64,000 nucleotides of DNA from Peptostreptococcaceae bacterium VA2 (GCA_000686145.1 JMMB01000007.1:868001-932000); one strand, 5' to 3'. Shown: positions 17,306 to 26,927, counted from the first letter of the stretch. Notes: generated by a model from the letters alone, not told the origin. A program made the numbers and translations.

Positions 17306-18775
17306 ATGGAAAATGTAGTGAATGCCATTAATAGTGTAATATGGAGCAATTGGTTAATAATACTTTGCTTAGGAACAGGGTTGTATTTTTCATTTAGAAC
17401 AAGGTTTTTGCAGATTAGGCATGTTAAAGAAATGGTAGCTCTTTTAGTAAAAGGAGAAAAATCAGAACAAGGAATATCTTCATTTCAAGCATTATGTACA
17501 GCATTAGCGGGTCGTATAGGAACAGGAAACATAGCTGGGGTTGCAACGGCAATAGCTATGGGAGGACCGGGAGCGTTATTTTGGATGTGGGCAATAGCAT
17601 TTTTAGGAGCAGGTTCGGCATTTGTGGAATCAACATTGGCTCAGATTTATAAAGAAGTAGATGATGGTCAATATCGTGGAGGACCAGCGTATTATATTGA
17701 AAAATGCATGGGATTAAAATGGTATGCATGTTTATTTGCAGTAGCAACAGTTTTAGCAACTGGTATATTTTTACCAGGGGTACAATCTAACTCAATAGCA
17801 ATAGGAATAGAAAATGCATTTGGCGTAGATACTTGGGTATCAGGAATATTTGTAGTGGCATTATTAGGACTAATAATATTTGGTGGCATAAAAAGAATAA
17901 GCTCTGCAGCAGAATTAATAGTTCCATTTATGGGAGCTGCGTATATAATAATGGCACTAGTAATAATAGCTTTTAATATAGAAAAATTACCAGATGTATT
18001 ATCATTAATATTTAGATCGGCATTCGGTGGAGAACAGGCATTTGCAGGTATACTTGGTTCAACAATAGCATGGGGAGTAAAACGTGGGGTTTACTCAAAT
18101 GAAGCAGGTCAAGGTACAGGACCACAAGCAGCAGCAGCAGCAGAAGTAAGTCATCCAGCTAAACAAGGATTTGTTCAGGCATTTTCAGTATATGTAGATA
18201 CACTATTTGTATGTTCAGCAACTGGATTTATGATATTAATAACAGGTAGCTATAATGTATTAGGTAATGGTGGCAAAATGATAGTAGAAAACTTACCGGG
18301 TGTAGAATTTGGTCCAGCGTTTACTCAAACAGCAGTTGATACATTAGTTCCTGGATTTGGTTCATCATTTGTTGCAGTAGCATTATTCTTCTTTGCATTT
18401 ACTACATTAATGGCATACTATTACATCGCAGAAGTTAACTTAGCATATTTATATAAAAAAATACTAAAAGGAAAAGAAGGGTCTAAAAAGTTTGTTATAT
18501 TAGGATTAAAATGTGTATTATTAATGGCAACATATTATGGTTGTATAAAGACAGCAACATTAGCTTGGGCACTTGGTGATATAGGTGTAGGTCTTATGGC
18601 GTGGTTAAATATAATAGCTATATTAATAATAGCAAAACCAGCATTAATAGCATTGAAAGACTATGAAGAGCAACAGAAAAATAAAATACCAAGAGAAAAT
18701 ATTAAATTTGATCCTATTAAATTAGGAATAAAAAATGCTGATTTCTGGGTAGAAAAAAATAAAAAGCAAATTTGA
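17306..18775 (+). CDS. Sodium:alanine (or glycine) symporter, AGCS family, copy 2
   Basis: A 489-residue paralogue of the gene just upstream, aligned over its whole length and ending in the same DPIKLGIKNADFWV tail. It lacks four to five residues in the loop after YYIEK. It has its own gggagg ribosome site and is bracketed by terminators, so it can be expressed separately. Different spacer sequences upstream suggest different regulation of the two copies. Confidence 0.93.
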   Translation: MENVVNAINSVIWSNWLIILCLGTGLYFSFRTRFLQIRHVKEMVALLVKGEKSEQGISSFQALCTALAGRIGTGNIAGVATAIAMGGPGALFWMWAIAFLGAGSAFVESTLAQIYKEVDDGQYRGGPAYYIEKCMGLKWYACLFAVATVLATGIFLPGVQSNSIAIGIENAFGVDTWVSGIFVVALLGLIIFGGIKRISSAAELIVPFMGAAYIIMALVIIAFNIEKLPDVLSLIFRSAFGGEQAFAGILGSTIAWGVKRGVYSNEAGQGTGPQAAAAAEVSHPAKQGFVQAFSVYVDTLFVCSATGFMILITGSYNVLGNGGKMIVENLPGVEFGPAFTQTAVDTLVPGFGSSFVAVALFFFAFTTLMAYYYIAEVNLAYLYKKILKGKEGSKKFVILGLKCVLLMATYYGCIKTATLAWALGDIGVGLMAWLNIIAILIIAKPALIALKDYEEQQKNKIPRENIKFDPIKLGIKNADFWVEKNKKQI

Positions 18776-18789
18776 TAAATTAAATTAAC

Positions 18790-18840
18790 AAAACAAAGAA
18801 TGTGTCCCTATAAATTAATTAGGGACACATTCTTTGTTTT
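18790..18840 (+). terminator. Strong terminator after the second symporter
   Basis: Perfect 20-bp stem (aaaacaaagaatgtgtccct with its complement) and an 11-nt loop, T-rich end. The gap from here to 19011 shows only AT-rich sequence and no gene. Confidence 0.93.
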
Positions 18841-19011
18841 AAATATAATTAATAAAAATATAATTGTATTATGAAAGATACTGTAAATACAAGGTGATTT
18901 GAGATAAATATATAAAAAGTATGTATTGTTTTTGTAAATTAGAATAAAAGGACATAGAATGTAATTTGCAGAAATAGTATATAAGATTATTTGCAGAAAG
19001 GAGATAAAAAA

Positions 19012-20106
19012 TTGAAAAAAATAAAACGCTCAAGAATTTTAATATTAGGAGTATTCGTATATATTGTATTTCAAGTGGGATCATTATTTATAAGTAAAAG
19101 TACAGAAACTTTAGCACTAGAGTCAGAAGAATTAAATGCTAAAATAAAAACTAAAGGCCTTTTTATAAGAGAAGAAGATATTGTAAAATCAACGGAAAAA
19201 GGGGTTTTAGATACAATATATAAAGAAGGGGAAAAAGTAAAAAAAGCTGAGAACGTAGCGTATGTATATAAGGATGATAAAATTGAAAAAATAAATTCAC
19301 AACTAAAAATTTTGAATGAAGAAATAAAAAAAAGTAAGGTAGGGTTAGAAAAAAAATCTAATGAATTAAGTAAAGATTTAGCTAAAAATCAAATAAAAAC
19401 AAAAAATGAGCAAAAGAAAATACTAGAAGGAGAAAAAGAAAAAATAACATCTTGTTTAAAAACAGATATATCAGGAATTATTTCATATAAATTTGATGGA
19501 AATGAAGAAAAATATAACTTGGAAAACTTAGATAAAATAACTAAAGATGATATAGAAAATACAAGTAATGATTATGAGGCGATGACTAAAGAAAGTAACA
19601 ATATAAAAGATGGAGAACCTATTGCAAAAATAATAAATAACTATGAATCATACTTAGCTATATGTGTAAGCAAAGAAGAAGCTAAAAATTTCAAGCTGGG
19701 AAATAACATTAAAATAAGTTCTAATAATGTACAATTGGATGCAAAAGTATATAAAATATATAAAAGTGAGTCAAATATTGTAATTATATTTAAAATAACT
19801 AACCAAAATATAGGAATTTACGATACAAGAGTAGAAGAATTTGATATAATATATAAGCAAATGGAAGGTTTAAAAATACCTAAAAGTTCTATAAAAAAAG
19901 TGGGAAATAAAAAGGGTGTATATTCAGTAAATGAACAAACACAAGATATAGAATTTATTGAATTGAAAGGAATAGGATATGAAAATGACGAATTTGTATT
20001 TATAGACTATTATACTAACAACATACAAGGGATAGAAACTGTTAGTTTATACGATGAAATTATTTTAAAACCTAATAATATAAATAAAAACATTAAAATA
20101 AAGTAG
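19012..20106 (+). CDS. HlyD-like membrane-anchored protein
   Basis: A 364-residue protein with a basic start and one membrane segment (~7-27), then a lipoyl/barrel-sandwich-like stretch (GLFIREEDIVKSTEKGVLDT), a lysine-rich coiled coil (~95-150), and a return of the barrel (DGEPIAKIINNYES). This is the layout of HlyD/membrane-fusion adaptor proteins. No transporter is adjacent, so a cell-envelope role linked to the division genes downstream is possible. The start is TTG at 19012, 6 nt after gaaaggag; an upstream TTG has no site. Confidence 0.75.
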   Translation: MKKIKRSRILILGVFVYIVFQVGSLFISKSTETLALESEELNAKIKTKGLFIREEDIVKSTEKGVLDTIYKEGEKVKKAENVAYVYKDDKIEKINSQLKILNEEIKKSKVGLEKKSNELSKDLAKNQIKTKNEQKKILEGEKEKITSCLKTDISGIISYKFDGNEEKYNLENLDKITKDDIENTSNDYEAMTKESNNIKDGEPIAKIINNYESYLAICVSKEEAKNFKLGNNIKISSNNVQLDAKVYKIYKSESNIVIIFKITNQNIGIYDTRVEEFDIIYKQMEGLKIPKSSIKKVGNKKGVYSVNEQTQDIEFIELKGIGYENDEFVFIDYYTNNIQGIETVSLYDEIILKPNNINKNIKIK

Positions 20107-20114
20107 GTGATAAC

Positions 20115-20813
20115 ATGAATACTATTAAAGCAAATTTAATTAGTATAAGGGAAAGTATAAAAGATTGTACAAAAAGGGTAAATAGAAGTGAAGAAGAAGT
20201 TACTTTATTAGCAGTTACCAAAACTGTAGATGTAGATGCAGTATTAGAAGCTATAGACAATGGAGTGACAGATGTAGGCGAAAATAAGCCACAAGAATTA
20301 GCTAGAAAATATGAAGTAATTGGAAATAAGGTAAAATGGCATTTAATAGGAAGTTTACAAACAAATAAAGTGAAGTATATAATAGATAAGGTTCATATGA
20401 TACATTCACTAGATAGACAAGCTTTGTGTGAAGAAATACAAAAACATGCAGAAAAAATAAATAAAAATATAAATTGCTTAATTCAAGTAAACATATCAAA
20501 AGAAGAGAGCAAGCATGGAATTTATGAAAGTGATGTTGTAGATTTTATTAATCATGTATCTGCTAATTATAAAAATATAAAAATCAAAGGTCTTATGACT
20601 ATGGCTCCTTTTAGTGAAGATAAAGAAGAAGTAAGAGAAGTATTTAAAGGTCTTAAGCAATTATCTATAGAAATAGATAAAATGAATATAGCAAATGTGT
20701 CTATGGAGTACTTATCTATGGGAATGAGTAATGACTATGAAATAGCAATAGAAGAAGGATCTAATATTGTTAGGATTGGAACGTCAATATTTGGTAAAAG
20801 AGAATACAAATAA
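20115..20813 (+). CDS. Pyridoxal phosphate homeostasis protein YggS/YlmE
   Basis: Cytoplasmic PLP-binding protein (PROSC/YBL036c family), single TIM-barrel domain. The PLP lysine is Lys36 in LLAVTKT, with conserved GENKPQELARK and WHLIGSLQTNK. 232 residues. First of the conserved yggS-sepF-yggT-ylmH-divIVA run common to Firmicutes; 9 bp after the HlyD-like gene. Confidence 0.93.
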   Translation: MNTIKANLISIRESIKDCTKRVNRSEEEVTLLAVTKTVDVDAVLEAIDNGVTDVGENKPQELARKYEVIGNKVKWHLIGSLQTNKVKYIIDKVHMIHSLDRQALCEEIQKHAEKINKNINCLIQVNISKEESKHGIYESDVVDFINHVSANYKNIKIKGLMTMAPFSEDKEEVREVFKGLKQLSIEIDKMNIANVSMEYLSMGMSNDYEIAIEEGSNIVRIGTSIFGKREYK

Positions 20814-20849
20814 TAAATTTGAAAATAAATATTAAGGAGGCTGTTAATA

Positions 20850-21308
20850 ATGGGAGATGGATTATTATCTAAATTTAAAAATTGGATGGTTGAAGAAGAA
20901 GAGGAAGATTATATTGAAGAAGATGAAGAATTTGCTGTTGAAGAAAGTGAAGTAGATGGTGAAATTGGAAATGCAATTAGAAATAGTAACATTGTTAAAT
21001 TACATACTACATCTCAGATGAAGGTTGTAATAGTAGAGCCTAAGAAATACGATGAAGTTACAACTATAGCAGACCATTTGAAAAGCAAAAGAGCAGTTAT
21101 AGTTAACTTAGAAAATTTAAATGATGCAATAGCTCGTAAATCAATATTTGATTTTATGAATGGAGCAGTATATGTATTAGATGGGACTATACAAAAAGTA
21201 TCAAAAGCTATATTTATATTAGCACCAAATAATGTGGATATAGATGCAAGTATAAAAAAAGAATTAGAAAATAGTAAAACACTTTTCCCTTGGCAAAATA
21301 GCAAGTAA
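20850..21308 (+). CDS. sepF: Cell division protein SepF
   Basis: FtsZ membrane tether that organises the division ring. 152 residues: an N-terminal amphipathic helix (MGDGLLSKFKNWMV), an acidic linker (20-50), then the dimerising SepF domain with EPKKYDEV, DHLKSKRAVIVNL and FDFMNGAVYVLDG. Located in the usual division cluster. Confidence 0.95.
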   Translation: MGDGLLSKFKNWMVEEEEEDYIEEDEEFAVEESEVDGEIGNAIRNSNIVKLHTTSQMKVVIVEPKKYDEVTTIADHLKSKRAVIVNLENLNDAIARKSIFDFMNGAVYVLDGTIQKVSKAIFILAPNNVDIDASIKKELENSKTLFPWQNSK

Positions 21309-21338
21309 TAAAATATAAAATAGTAAAGGGGTTTTTAG

Positions 21339-21617
21339 ATGAGTACAAGTACTATAGGGTTTGCTTTGTACAAATTATTTGATGTATTGGTATGGGTTAT
21401 AGTTATAAAGAGTTTTATGACTTGGTTTCCAAGTGTGATGTCAAGTGATGCAGGAAACAATATATATAATTTATTATGCAAAGTAACAGATCCGATAGAA
21501 TCTCCTATAAGATCTATGATGTATAAATATAGCAGTGGTCCTGTTGATTTTTCTCCGATGATAGCAATATTAGTGTTGATGCTATTACAAAGAGTTGTAT
21601 TAATGATATTTCAGTAG
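21339..21617 (+). CDS. YggT family membrane protein (YlmG)
   Basis: A 92-residue protein with two membrane segments separated by a conserved loop (LLCKVTDPIESPIRSMM). Part of the division cluster; linked in other organisms to septum or nucleoid placement, mechanism unknown. Confidence 0.9.
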   Translation: MSTSTIGFALYKLFDVLVWVIVIKSFMTWFPSVMSSDAGNNIYNLLCKVTDPIESPIRSMMYKYSSGPVDFSPMIAILVLMLLQRVVLMIFQ

Positions 21618-21627
21618 GTGCAAGTAA

Positions 21628-22413
21628 ATGGACAAATTAAGATTAACTAATCATATCAAAGATATAGATTTGAAAAATAAAATGTTTAAAGTTATAGACA
21701 AGATTAATAGTGTTATAAAAAATTACGATGTTAAAGTAACTGATTTTCTTAATCCTTATGAAGTAAAAAATGCTGTAGATATACTAAATTCAAATAGTGA
21801 TATAAAATACACTGTTGATGGTGGATATAGTGATTCTGAAAGAAGTGCTATATTTATATATCCATATTATATGGAATATGAAGAAATAGAAAGTAATCTT
21901 AGATTTATAAAAATAGAAGGGAACTTTAAATTTAAAAGTATTTCTCACAAGGATTATTTAGGGGCAATTATGAACTTAGGAATAAAAAGAGAAAAAGTAG
22001 GAGATATTATTATACGTGATAATTTCTGTCAAGTTATAGTAAGTAATGATATTTGTGATTTTATAATAATGAATCTAAATAAAGTTTGCAAAAATAATGT
22101 AAGTATAACTGAAATTTCTAAAAGTGAAATTATATACAATCCTCCAAATTATAAAGATGTATCATTTACTATATCATCAGGTAGATTAGATTGTATAATA
22201 AGTGGTATATATAATATATCTAGACAAGAAAGTATAAAGTACATAAATGGAGAGAAAGTATTTGTAAATTATGAAAAAATAACTTCACCATCTAAAGAAA
22301 TAAAAAGTGAATCTTTAATTTCTGTTAGAGGTAGAGGAAGATGCATGGTTATTCAAATAGGAGATATTACAAAAAAAGGCAGAATAAAAGTTCAAGCTAA
22401 GCTAATAGTATAG
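21628..22413 (+). CDS. YlmH family RNA-binding protein (S4 domain)
   Basis: A 261-residue cytoplasmic protein with an N-terminal YlmH domain and a C-terminal S4 RNA-binding domain (~180-240, SGRLDCIISGIYNISRQES). YlmH binds rRNA or stalled ribosomal subunits in related bacteria. It starts 10 bp after yggT. Confidence 0.9.
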   Translation: MDKLRLTNHIKDIDLKNKMFKVIDKINSVIKNYDVKVTDFLNPYEVKNAVDILNSNSDIKYTVDGGYSDSERSAIFIYPYYMEYEEIESNLRFIKIEGNFKFKSISHKDYLGAIMNLGIKREKVGDIIIRDNFCQVIVSNDICDFIIMNLNKVCKNNVSITEISKSEIIYNPPNYKDVSFTISSGRLDCIISGIYNISRQESIKYINGEKVFVNYEKITSPSKEIKSESLISVRGRGRCMVIQIGDITKKGRIKVQAKLIV

Positions 22414-22424
22414 GAGGAAAATAT

Positions 22425-22955
22425 ATGCTAACTCCAATTGAAATAGAAAACAAAGAATTTAAAAAAAGTTTAAGAGGATACAAAGAAGAAGAGGTAGATG
22501 AGTTTCTAGATGTAGTAAAAGAAGACTTTGAACATATATATAGAGAAAATCTAGAACTTAAAGAAAAGGTAAAGTTATATCAAGACCAAATAAATAAATA
22601 TGAAAACATAGAAGAAACACTAAAAGCTACTTTAATAAGTGCCCAAAGTGCAGCAGAAGATACTTGTAGTGCAGCAAATAGAAAAGCTAAAATAATAGTA
22701 GAAGAAGCTGATTTAAAATCAAGACAAGTTATAGAGATAGCTAATAATCGTGTTATAGAAATAAGAAAAGAATACGATACAATGGTTAAGGAATTTAAGA
22801 TATTTAGAAATAAGTTTAAATCATTATTAGAAGATGAAATAAGAAACATAGATGAAATATTTTATAATGTAGATGATGTTAATGTAAGTGATTTTGAAAC
22901 TAAAACAATGTATAATTTACAAAAAGAATCAGAAGCGGCAGTTACAATAGATTAA
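22425..22955 (+). CDS. divIVA: Cell division initiation protein DivIVA
   Basis: Curvature-sensing coiled-coil protein at septa and poles. The N-terminal lipid-binding domain has TPIEIENKEFKKSLRGYKEE and EVDEFLDVV. A coiled coil follows (~40-140). 176 residues. It is the last gene of the division cluster and is followed by the ileS leader. Confidence 0.93.
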   Translation: MLTPIEIENKEFKKSLRGYKEEEVDEFLDVVKEDFEHIYRENLELKEKVKLYQDQINKYENIEETLKATLISAQSAAEDTCSAANRKAKIIVEEADLKSRQVIEIANNRVIEIRKEYDTMVKEFKIFRNKFKSLLEDEIRNIDEIFYNVDDVNVSDFETKTMYNLQKESEAAVTID

Positions 22956-22972
22956 TATTACACAAAAAGATA

Positions 22973-23001
22973 TTGACTATTCTAACAATTTGTTATAAAA
23001 T
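22973..23001 (+). promoter_or_regulatory. Promoter of the ileS T-box leader
   Basis: TTGACT -35 and TAAAAT -10 with 17-bp spacing, about 30 bp before the first T-box helix. Confidence 0.6.
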
Positions 23002-23027
23002 TTCATATTATAATTAAAAAATCAAAA

Positions 23028-23284
23028 AGCAATGATGGAGACAGTAAGCTTTAGATAATTTTACAGAGAATTGGGTAAGCTGAGAACCAATAAATTTATA
23101 AAGTCGAAGATCACTCCTAAGCTGCAAGCTGAAAGATAAATATCAATTAAGCTGAGCCGGTTAGTGCCGTTAAACTATACTATGGAGTGCTATATACTTT
23201 AATCAAATTTAAATTTATGTATATAGAATTAGGGTGGTAACGCGATTAATACTCGTCCCTTTTTATTAGGGGGCGAGTTTTTTA
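23028..23284 (+). promoter_or_regulatory. T-box riboswitch, isoleucine specific
   Basis: Leader that reads uncharged tRNA-Ile and lets transcription continue into ileS. Stem I carries an ATC specifier at 23110-23112 (gaagATCactcc). The T-box sequence agggtggtaacgcg is at 23231-23244; its TGGT pairs with the tRNA acceptor end. The terminator (23251-23284) has arms actcgtccct and agggggcgagt and a T run. Confidence 0.93.
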
Positions 23285-23370
23285 TGTGAAAAATTATTTA
23301 GCTATTTAGTTGTAGCCTAAGTTAATTTAGATAAAAATCATAATATATAATTATATGAAAGGGTGGTATT

Positions 23371-26300
23371 ATGGCTAAGTTTAAACAGTTAGTAGACAGT
23401 TCTGTTAAGCAAGCAGAAGCAGAAGTTTCAAAGTATTGGAATGAAATAGATATACTTAATAAAACTTTAGAAAAAGGTGAAAACGATCCGAATTTCGTAT
23501 TCTTTGAAGGACCTCCAACAGCGAATGGAAATCCAGGAATACACCATGTTATAGCAAGAACTCTAAAAGACTCTGTTTGTAGATACCAAACTATGAATGG
23601 ATACCAAGTAAAAAGAAAAGCTGGATGGGATACTCATGGATTACCAGTTGAAATACAAGTAGAAAAAGAATTAGGCTTATCAGATAAGCAACAAATAGAG
23701 GCTTATGGAATCGATAAATTTAATGAAAAATGTAGATCATCAGTATTCTCTTTTGAAAAGCAATGGAGAGAGATGACTGAAAGAATGGCTTATGAAATAG
23801 ATTTAGATAACCCATATATAACATTAGATAATAACTATATAGAGTCAGTATGGTGGATACTAAACAAGTTTAATAAAGAAGGATATGTATACGAAGGTCA
23901 TAAGATACTTCCATACTGCCCAAGATGTGGAACAGGTCTTGCATCACATGAGGTTGCTCAAGGATACAAGGAAGTAAAAACTAATACAGTGATAGCTAAA
24001 TTTAAAAGAGCTGATGCGAATGAATATTTCTTAGCATGGACAACTACTCCTTGGACACTACCTTCAAACGTTGCGTTAACTGTAGGACCAGAAGTAGACT
24101 ATATAAAAGTTAAGCAAAATGATGAAGTTTACTATGTAGCTAAAGCATTAGCTAATAAAGTATTAGGTGAAGATTATGAAGTATTAGACGAGATGAAAGG
24201 TAAAGATTTAGAACATATAAAATATGAACAATTAATGCCATTTGTAGAAACTGATGAAGAAGCATTCTTCATAACTTGTGGAGATTATGTAACAACTGAA
24301 GATGGTACAGGTATAGTACATACTGCACCAGCATTTGGTGAAGATGACTACAATTTAGGTAGAAAATACAACTTACCAGTGTTACAACCAGTTGATGAAA
24401 GTGGTAAATTTACTACTACTCCTTGGGAAGGTAAATTTGTTATGGAGGATGGACTAGATGTTGAAATAATCAAATGGTTACATTCTGAAAATAAATTACA
24501 CAGCAAAGAAAAAGTAGCTCATAACTACCCACATTGCTGGAGATGTCAAACTCCACTTGTATACTATGCTAAGCCGAGTTGGTATATAGAAATGACAAAG
24601 TTAAAGGATCAATTAATAGCAAATAACAAAACTGTTGAATGGTACCCAGCTTTTGTAGGTGAAGGTAGATTTGGTAACTGGTTAGAAAACTTAAATGACT
24701 GGGCAGTATCAAGAAGTAGATACTGGGGAACTCCTTTAAATATATGGAGATGTGAATGTGGACATAAAGATTCTGTAGGTTCAAGAGCTGAATTAGCTGA
24801 AAAAGCTATAGAAGATGTAAATCCAGAAACTGTAGAATTACACAGACCGTATGTTGATAATATACATTTAAAATGTGAGTGCTGTGGAAAGCCAATGACA
24901 AGAGTAACTGATGTTATAGACTGTTGGTTTGATAGTGGTTCAATGCCATTTGCTCAACATCATTACCCATTTGAAAATAAAGAAAACTTTGAAGAATTAT
25001 TCCCAGCAGATTATATTTGTGAAGGTATAGATCAAACTAGAGGATGGTTCTATTCATTACTTGCAATATCTACATTTGTTATGGGGAAAGCTCCATACAA
25101 AAAGGTTTTAGTTAACGACCTTGTGTTAGATAAAGAAGGTAAGAAAATGAGTAAATCAAGAGGGAATACAGTAAACCCATTTGAATTATTTGACCAACAT
25201 GGAGCAGATGCACTAAGATGGTACTTATTATACGTATCTCCACCATGGACTCCAACTAGATTTGACGTTGATGGATTAAAAGAAGTTCAAAGTAAGTTCT
25301 TAGGAACTATCAAAAACGTATATAACTTCTTTACATTATATGCAAATATGGATGAAGTGAATCCATCAGAGTTCTTTGTAGAATACAAAGATAGACCAGA
25401 ATTAGATAGATGGATATTATCTAAGTTCAACAACTTAAAGAAAGATGTTGAAGAAAACTTAGCTATATTTGAATTAAATAAAACAGTAAGAATTATACAA
25501 GACTTTATAAATGAAGATTTATCTAACTGGTATATAAGACGTTCGAGAAGAAGATTCTGGGCAACTGAATTAACAGAAGATAAAAAATCAGTTTATAATA
25601 CAACTTATGAAATATTAACAGAACTTTGTAAGTTAATAGCTCCATTTACTCCTCATATAGCAGAAGAGATATACAGAAACTTAACTGATGAGGTATCAGT
25701 TCATTTAAGTTCTTATCCAAAAGCTAATTTAGAGTTAATAGATGCTGAATTAGAAGAAAAGATGGATTTAGTTAAAAACTTAGTTACTTTAGGTAGAGCA
25801 TCAAGAGAAGCTACTAGAATAAAAGTACGTCAACCAATACAGAAGGTATTAGTAGATGGTAAATTTGAAACTATTATAAGTGATGTAGTTGATTTAATAA
25901 AAGAAGAGCTTAATGTTAAAGAAGTAGTATTTGCTAAAGATTTAGGCGAATATATGAACTTTAGCTTAAAGCCAAACTTCAAAGTTCTAGGACCAATATT
26001 AGGTGCTAAGATGAAATTCTTTGCTGGAGCATTAAATAAATTAAACTCAAGTGAAGTTGTACCTAAGTTAGAAAATGGAGAAAGTTTAACTGTTTTAATA
26101 GATGGAGAAAACTTTGAATTTAATAAAGAACATGTATTAGTTAATATAGCTGCTAAAGATGGATTCAATGTATCTATGGAAAATAACTTATTTGTTATAT
26201 TAGATACTACATTATCTAATGAGCTAATAGAAGAAGGATATGTGAGAGAATTTATATCTAAAATACAACAAATAAGAAAAGCAAGTGATTTTGAAGTATT

Positions 26301-26478
26301 AGATAATATAGATATAGAGTTCTGTGCTGATGATGAAATAGCAAAAGCAGTAGAAAATTATAATGATTATATAAAAACTGAGACTTTAGCTTTAGAAATA
26401 AATAGAGTTGAAGATGAAAGTTTAGAAAAACATAATTTAAATGATCATATGACTGGAATAAAAGTTACAAGAAAATAA
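23371..26478 (+). CDS. ileS: Isoleucyl-tRNA synthetase, type 2, with altered HIGH motif (GIHH)
   Basis: Charges tRNA-Ile. 1035 residues, the longer type 2 (eukaryote-like) form, with an editing domain, KMSKS at 592-596, and an anticodon/C-terminal extension. The first class I signature is unusual: the canonical HxGH of relatives (GLPHVGH) appears as NPGIHH, residues 56-59 GIHH. First and third positions are swapped. This GxHH form is known from some type 2 IleRS enzymes with extreme mupirocin resistance. Cysteine pairs (CPRC near 180, CECGHKD, CECC) suggest zinc sites. Regulated by the T-box upstream. Confidence 0.97.
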   Translation: MAKFKQLVDSSVKQAEAEVSKYWNEIDILNKTLEKGENDPNFVFFEGPPTANGNPGIHHVIARTLKDSVCRYQTMNGYQVKRKAGWDTHGLPVEIQVEKELGLSDKQQIEAYGIDKFNEKCRSSVFSFEKQWREMTERMAYEIDLDNPYITLDNNYIESVWWILNKFNKEGYVYEGHKILPYCPRCGTGLASHEVAQGYKEVKTNTVIAKFKRADANEYFLAWTTTPWTLPSNVALTVGPEVDYIKVKQNDEVYYVAKALANKVLGEDYEVLDEMKGKDLEHIKYEQLMPFVETDEEAFFITCGDYVTTEDGTGIVHTAPAFGEDDYNLGRKYNLPVLQPVDESGKFTTTPWEGKFVMEDGLDVEIIKWLHSENKLHSKEKVAHNYPHCWRCQTPLVYYAKPSWYIEMTKLKDQLIANNKTVEWYPAFVGEGRFGNWLENLNDWAVSRSRYWGTPLNIWRCECGHKDSVGSRAELAEKAIEDVNPETVELHRPYVDNIHLKCECCGKPMTRVTDVIDCWFDSGSMPFAQHHYPFENKENFEELFPADYICEGIDQTRGWFYSLLAISTFVMGKAPYKKVLVNDLVLDKEGKKMSKSRGNTVNPFELFDQHGADALRWYLLYVSPPWTPTRFDVDGLKEVQSKFLGTIKNVYNFFTLYANMDEVNPSEFFVEYKDRPELDRWILSKFNNLKKDVEENLAIFELNKTVRIIQDFINEDLSNWYIRRSRRRFWATELTEDKKSVYNTTYEILTELCKLIAPFTPHIAEEIYRNLTDEVSVHLSSYPKANLELIDAELEEKMDLVKNLVTLGRASREATRIKVRQPIQKVLVDGKFETIISDVVDLIKEELNVKEVVFAKDLGEYMNFSLKPNFKVLGPILGAKMKFFAGALNKLNSSEVVPKLENGESLTVLIDGENFEFNKEHVLVNIAAKDGFNVSMENNLFVILDTTLSNELIEEGYVREFISKIQQIRKASDFEVLDNIDIEFCADDEIAKAVENYNDYIKTETLALEINRVEDESLEKHNLNDHMTGIKVTRK

Positions 26479-26487
26479 ATTAAATTA

Positions 26488-26526
26488 AACCCTTATTATA
26501 CATTTTTAGTATGATAGGGGCTTATT
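26488..26526 (+). terminator. Terminator after ileS
   Basis: 12-bp stem (cccttattatac with gtatgatagggg, including G-U pairs) and a short AT-rich tail. The following 26530-26636 holds no gene; an ATTTTC-TGT-GAAAAT palindrome is at 26613-26627. Confidence 0.7.
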
Positions 26527-26636
26527 TAAATTTAAAAATACGATAAAATTATTTTATATGAACTTATAGTATTTTTAAATGTAGAAAAAAGTAGAAAAAT
26601 AGCTTAAATTGAATTTTCTGTGAAAATAAGAAAACC

Positions 26637-26665
26637 TTTACAAGATATATGTAAGAATATATACT
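26637..26665 (+). promoter_or_regulatory. Promoter of the FecBCD-type transporter leader
   Basis: TTTACA -35 and TATACT -10 with exactly 17-bp spacing. The palindrome attttctgtgaaaat (26613-26627) ends 9 bp upstream of the -35 and could bind a regulator. A transcript from here would have a leader of about 255 nt. Confidence 0.6.
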
Positions 26666-26689
26666 TAAAGAGTAAGAGGTAAGTAATAA

Positions 26690-26901
26690 TTACATATAGG
26701 GGTATGTAATATATTGGGAAAAATAGTTTGAGGTTTCGATACAATCAGCATATAAATATATATGCAAAATCGGGGGATAAGATTGTTGCGGAAGTTACAT
26801 ATTTATAAAAATTAAATAAATGAAAAATTAATCAAAAACCATGAAGGTTTATATTATAGGGGAATATTTATTGTTCTTTTATATAACTTCATGGTTTTTT
26901 T
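26690..26901 (+). promoter_or_regulatory. Structured leader with terminator, candidate riboswitch of unknown class
   Basis: A closing helix tatgtaa (26703-26709) with ttacata (26795-26801) can enclose about 85 nt. Inside, cgatacaatc can pair with gattgttgcg (two mismatches) and gcatata with tatatgc (26748-26765). An alternative hairpin ttacata/tatgtaa (26690-26709) competes with the closing helix. A terminator follows (26834-26901: arms aaaaaccatgaag and cttcatggttttttt), 26 nt before the transporter start. I cannot match it to a known riboswitch: no B12 box, T-box or other familiar core. The terminator is well supported; the aptamer is inference. Confidence 0.55.
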
Positions 26902-26927
26902 GAATAAAAATTTAGGGGGAAATGGAT

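Noticed and set aside
26611-26627. CodY box before the FecBCD-type operon
   Set aside because: The half sites are one to two bases too far apart; only about 11 of 15 positions match. Kept only as an unnamed palindrome.
26690-26830. Cobalamin, T-box or c-di-GMP riboswitch before the transporter
   Set aside because: None of the conserved cores (B12 box, T-box sequence, GEMM tetraloop/receptor sequence) could be found, so no class was assigned.
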